In this document: piece by piece, positions 59,526 through 64,000 of the stretch | Layout of the letters: every line of letters begins with the position of its first letter | Numbering within the stretch: the first letter of the stretch is position 1 | DNA from: Serinus canaria | Taxonomy: Eukaryota > Chordata > Aves > Passeriformes > Fringillidae | Length of the DNA: 64,000 nucleotides | Assembly (NCBI RefSeq): GCF_022539315.1 | Contig: NC_066317.1 | Span: forward strand, 51,130,435-51,194,434 | Direction: 5' to 3' | The notes under the pieces: generated by a model | Databases searched by the model: none | Told to the model about the DNA's origin: nothing | What the model saw: the letters and a program-made list of their open reading frames with translations, nothing else | Position numbers and translations under genes: made by a program

Positions 59526-62500
59526 CATGTTTCCAGTGGGGATGACTCCAGGTCTTCTGGGCCCTTTTCACTTATAGCAGATGACCAGAAGCTATTTTTG
59601 TATTGTGGAGAAAGATAGGGAAAAAATTCTATGATTAAATTACAGGGTAAATGGAAAAGGAGATCACAGGAGGTGCTGTATACTTACTTTTAGTAAGGCT
59701 TTTTACCTAGTTCTTATAGTGTTGTGAAATCCAAGTAAGATATAGTTGTGCACTTAGTGAGTGGATAATAAGGAGCAAGGCTGGATCATTGAGCTGATAG
59801 GGTTGTAAGCAGCAATACAAAGGCAAAGCATTGCTCTGATGATCACTGTAAGTGGTGATCACCAGAAATAAAAGTGAGGCCCTTTACCAGTGTTAATGGT
59901 AATGACAGCTATCTGTCACCAAGCTCCCTTGTAGTCCAAACACTCCTGGTGGCACCAATCTCAGACCTGTTTCAGTCTTATGTTCTCATCTGCTTTGTAC
60001 TACTTCTAATCCAAAACTATCTTAAGGGAAAAGCAATTTCCCTCTTGATTCTTGAGGTACAATTATGATAATATCTGTTCATTCTCATCAAATTCTTGTA
60101 AATATAAAGCTATAGAATTTATGAGGGTGGGAGGAGAGACATAAAACTCTGTGGAAAACAAGAGAATTCAGAACCTCCTCTGTATTCATTAATCAAACTC
60201 AGTTTGTAATTAGGCAGCTCTGTCCTTGTCTTTCCAAATAAGAAGTGTTCTGTCATCTGGTAGGAAAAATGCAGTGAGGCAGTGTAGGTTTGAGGCATAC
60301 TAAGGCAGCATTGGTAGGTTCAGAACACAGATGTGCTCTTCCTAGTCCTTTCTAAACCCAACAGAACTGTGTTAGGACAGTCAATGACACCCATGTAAAT
60401 TTTTAAGAGCTGGGAAACAAACTCCTCCAGTTCAGCTCAAAGGATGCTCCGAGTTTTTCTAACTCCATAAAAAACCTCAAAGGATGTGGAGTGAGTGACA
60501 CCGAATATTCTTAGGCTAGCTTTATTTTTGTGGATTTCTCACTTTTCAGCCCTTCCCTGTGCCACCCTGGAGTGTTGATCATGCCCTACTCTGATCTGGA
60601 GGGATTATAGGAAGGTACACTTGTTTTAAGAAAGGTGGTCAATTGTCACTGTTGCAGAGATTGATCTCATCAAGAGTATATTCCCTTCTCATTATACACA
60701 CAAGGAACTGAGTCTCTGGCAACCTTATGGCATTCCATTTTTTGTACAGTTTACTGAGAGCTTTTTAAAAATATGTTGTTGAAAACCTGCATTTTAATTA
60801 TGCCTCATATGCCCTGATTTTTAGTTATGAAGTTTCTTGGCATATCTTGTTACATAATTGGTCACATTTCAGAAACTCTTAGAATATCCTGAACACTGCT
60901 GTGCTCCTGGAATTTAGGACAAGCATAGCTGTGTGTGCAGAGTTCTAATATCTGCTTTACTGAATCAGTAAGTGGTTTGTTAATGTTACTTCAAAACAGC
61001 AGGTTTGCTATGCTTGACAAGTGAGTGACTTATTTTCTCGAATCTGTTTTATTAAACACATTTTAACATAAAAACAAAATCATAGGCTCTCTCCTCAAAA
61101 AATATAATGTTTTATGCATCATGATAGGAATAAATGAAATTTCCTTAGAACTGGAAAAAGCTCATATGGTTCCAGTGAGGATAATCAGTAAAATTAGTCT
61201 TAAATGAGAATAAAATTATTTAATGATACATTAGAAATTATGAGGTTCACTAATTTCCAAGATGGTAGTTCCTTGCATTCAATTTCAATTTTTATCTTTT
61301 TCACTCCTCTTGGGGAGTTTTAGGGAGGCATAGATCATGCCTAAATTCAAAATTTGGACAAAAACTCTTCTAATGCAGATGGAACTATATTTTTAATTAT
61401 TCACTTTTGCCAAGCAATCTATAAAAGATCAGCTCAAGTCATAAGTTTCATGACAAGTGGGAAAATAAATTGCTCAAGATAGGATGCAAATTAGGGACAA
61501 GGTTCAGCTGACTACCAGAATGTGTAATTACATTCTGATATGTCACAGACTAAGACAGTCTCACTTGATTCAAATTTGTAAACTAAAAATAGTTGACTGG
61601 GAAAATGATATGGAAAGGGTGTATAAAAACTGGTAATTCTTGAGAAATGTAAATATGACCTTAAAAAGTAAATCCAGAATAGGTTAAAGAATAAGTTTCT
61701 TGAATGAAATTTTATCTTGCAGTAGTGTAGAGGTGAATTTGTGATTATATATGTTTTATGGATGGTCTGGAATATCCATAAATGCATCATTGGTGATCTG
61801 AGGGAGAAAGATTCTGACATATAACCAGCTGAAAAATCCAAAATATCCTGAATAATGTGCTGATAATGAACAAATAAAAATCAATAATTGCAACCAAAGA
61901 AAATCCCAACAAAAAATCTGTGAGGTTACTTTAAAAACAATTCCTGGACCAGAGGATTTTAAGACTTGAGTACAGTGTGTAGGCAAAGACTAAGACAAAG
62001 AGAGTGTGGCTGCAATACTTCAAGGGGTGTGCAACATAATTGGTACTGAAAATTGACTCTCCTAAGATAGTTCATCCTTATAGCTCTTCACAACCTGATT
62101 TTGATCTATCATTCCTTGGTTATATATTTTTTATGTATACCTGCTTACTGAACATTTGGTGGTGTACAGGGATATTTACATGCATGACCTGTGTCTGCAT
62201 GCATTCAAATTGCCCACCACAGTGTTGATTAATGAATGAGAATTGAGGGAGTTTCTTAAAGCTACTGATACACTGTAAGTCTGAATTTGTGGATGCCAGA
62301 GTAATGCTAAGTGTGCTAAGTAACGTGGATTTAAGTGTTTAATGTGAGAGAATAGTAGCCAAGCAGTAGATTAGTGGTCAGAGAACAGTTACACTTTGCT
62401 GTTTGGTATCACTTTTTTCAGCTAAAGTTAAGCTTTAGCTTAACCTTAAGCACTTGATTGTATCTTTAGTTTCTTTTTTAGTATCTTTTAGTATCATTTT

Positions 62501-62819
62501 TGTGTTAAGCTGGCACAATGTTTGATGGACAAACAGTGGTTTTTCCTCAAACAGTATAGACACTAAAAAACTGAACATGAGAAGAGAGGATTTCTTACAA
62601 AAGGCAGTGTGGTGACGTGCAGAGCTACTCCTGAGTCTTGACAAGATGGTAGCAATAGCCTTTAGCCCCCTCTGCACAGCAGCACTGCTCTGCTTATTTG
62701 TATCTCAGCTCAGAAAAACATTGTACAGCTTGGATGCAAAGGACCAAACTGTATGATCTTATTTCAAGTTCACAAGAAACAAAATAGGAAGTAGGGACAT
62801 GGAGGGAGAAGTCTGGTTT
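59526..62819. other. Unique AT-rich non-coding stretch
   Basis: No gene was recognised. The longest frame is 109 codons (minus strand, 61512-61841), with no motif. A small inverted repeat GTTAAGCT/AGCTTAAC lies near 62428. Confidence 0.55.
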
Positions 62820-64000
62820 GCCAAAAAAAGGCAAAAAGATGGTAAAAATTTTAAACAAGACAGGTTGTAGGATAAACTCCTCCACCTGTCACTGGCTTCT
62901 AGGTAGGGGAAAACACTGTAAATATCACCTTCTGTTTTCTATCAGATTTGAGGTGGTTTTTACCCAGTTAGATTTTTTGTTTTTATTCATCCATCCAGAC
63001 TATAATATTGTAACTGGGATATAAGGATAAGGCAGGAGACAGTGTTGAAAGCATTGATTAAAATCAAGGTAAATTACTTCCACTAGTTTTACGTCATTAA
63101 TAAAAGAATTTGCTTTATCAAAGCAGGCAAGAGGTTTCTCAAGAATCATTTAGACTTGGCAAGTATTAACTCTTTTGTTCTCCATATGCCCAGAATTATA
63201 TTTCAGGAGGACTTCCTCCTTGATTTTTCCCAGACAAAATAATTAGTCTCATTGGTCTGTAGTTTTTTGCAGTTGACACACTGGTCTTTTTGAGTATCAC
63301 TGCAATATTTTCCTTTCTCCAGGTTTCAGATTTCCATGACCTGTCAAAGATGACTGACATCAGCCATCCAAGGATGTCAGCCACCTCTTTTGGTACCCTT
63401 GAACACAGCTCATCTGATCACTTGGATTTTCATGGGTTTAGTTGACTGAAGCAAACACCATCTTTGTCCTCATGCAGTATTTTCTGTCCTTCTTTCTGAA
63501 CCCTTTCACTGAGCACATGTGTGGGAGAAATTCTCAGCAAAGACTGAGGCAAAGGTGGCATTGAGCGCCTCACCCTTACACATCTGCTGTCACTGAATCT
63601 CCAATCCCTTCCAACACTATACTTGCATATTACTGCATGCTAGAAGCAATTCTTGTTGCCTTTGTCATCCCTAACAGGTTTCCAAGAGAGATGCAGCTCT
63701 CCTAACAACATCCCTACATGGCTGAACAATGCTTCTGTATTTCTCTTCAGTAGCCTCTCCTCAACCTTCTTGTACACTCCCCTTTGTTTTTTTAATTTTA
63801 GTTGAATTCCACCATGAGCTCTCTGTTTAGGCAGACTGTCCACCTGAGACACTTGCTTGATCTCCTGGGAGTCAGGATGGACTATTATTGTGTTTAATTG
63901 GTATCTTTCACAACCTTCTTAGGCATCTTTGCCCTTTAAAATACCTCCTCCACATGATCCTATGTACCTGTTCCCTGAATAAGCTGAAAGCTGCTCACCT
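62820..64000 (-). mobile_element. CR1 LINE ORF2 fragment, minus strand, runs off window
   Basis: Read on the minus strand from the right edge, this is about 1.2 kb of CR1 ORF2: the linker after the endonuclease, then the first half of the reverse transcriptase, stopping near 62820. The CR1 3' end is absent and the 5' part continues beyond 64000. Its lower boundary lies in the region corresponding to 'CTTGTTTAA.ATTTTTACCAT', just before where the catalytic aspartate box would be. It is heavily worn, so probably an old copy. Confidence 0.85.
63030..63860 (-). pseudogene. CR1 ORF2 linker and reverse transcriptase remnant
   Basis: Family blocks appear in order on the minus strand. KKQRGVYKKVEERLLKRN lies near 63765-63818, and VRDDKGNKNCF near 63650-63680. 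EALNATFASVF lies near 63540-63570 (the '.LNAFFASVF' block), and SDELCSRVPKEVADILGW near 63365-63420 (the 'PDG.HPRVL.ELADV' block). Then come MSVIFDRSWKSETW and NYRPMRLI near 63240-63355 (the 'W..A.V.P..KKG....NYRPISL' motif). YLDF lies at about 63060-63075, with a frameshift right after it. Stops and frameshifts separate the blocks. It is non-functional. Confidence 0.83.

Noticed and set aside
1..64000. CRISPR arrays, operons, phage or bacterial genes
   Set aside because: No regularly spaced identical repeats, no ribosome-binding-site-led gene strings, and vertebrate CR1 and LTR sequences throughout.

Overview
The window reads as non-coding vertebrate nuclear DNA, most likely from a bird and probably a songbird. 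The bird call rests on several fragments of CR1 (chicken repeat 1) LINEs on both strands, two of them ending in the family's short ATTCTATG-like tail, and on LTR remnants of avian endogenous-retrovirus type. I matched these families by reading and from memory of their consensus sequences, without a database search. The background is AT-rich. I found no convincing exon of a host protein gene, no tRNA, rRNA or other known RNA gene, and no CRISPR array. No open reading frame exceeds 152 codons. The window is therefore a gene desert or the inside of a very long intron.

Layout. Positions 1-15,900 are unique AT-rich sequence with a (TAAA)n microsatellite, poly(A) runs and one striking near-perfect 49-bp inverted repeat (11,330-11,429). 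Positions 15,905-18,420 are a small transposon cluster: an old minus-strand LTR, a well-bounded minus-strand solo LTR of 631 bp with a 6-bp target-site duplication (GGAAGA), and a minus-strand CR1 3' end. Positions 18,421-28,384 are unique sequence with one short CR1 piece. Positions 28,385-34,593 are a second cluster: a CR1 keeping its ORF1 esterase region but lacking most of ORF2, a plus-strand LTR of the same family as the first one, and a 1.25-kb CR1 covering reverse transcriptase to the 3' end. Positions 34,594-44,469 are unique. Positions 44,470-45,670 hold a GC-richer, repeat-like block followed by a CR1 whose ORF2 C-terminus is still open. Positions 45,671-64,000 are mostly unique, with a second hairpin (50,654-50,707), a short LTR end (52,020-52,146), a 40-nt T homopolymer, several strongly G/T-biased tracts (best at 58,130-58,437), and two CR1 ORF2 pieces, the second running off the right edge.

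Nothing here forms a working gene system. The recognisable proteins are broken CR1 products: ORF1 with a GDSL-type esterase, and ORF2 with endonuclease and reverse transcriptase. The LTR copies contain no retroviral genes. The most unusual observations are the long near-perfect hairpin, the internally deleted CR1, the cleanly bounded solo LTR and the G/T strand-asymmetric tracts. I do not claim an undescribed biological system.
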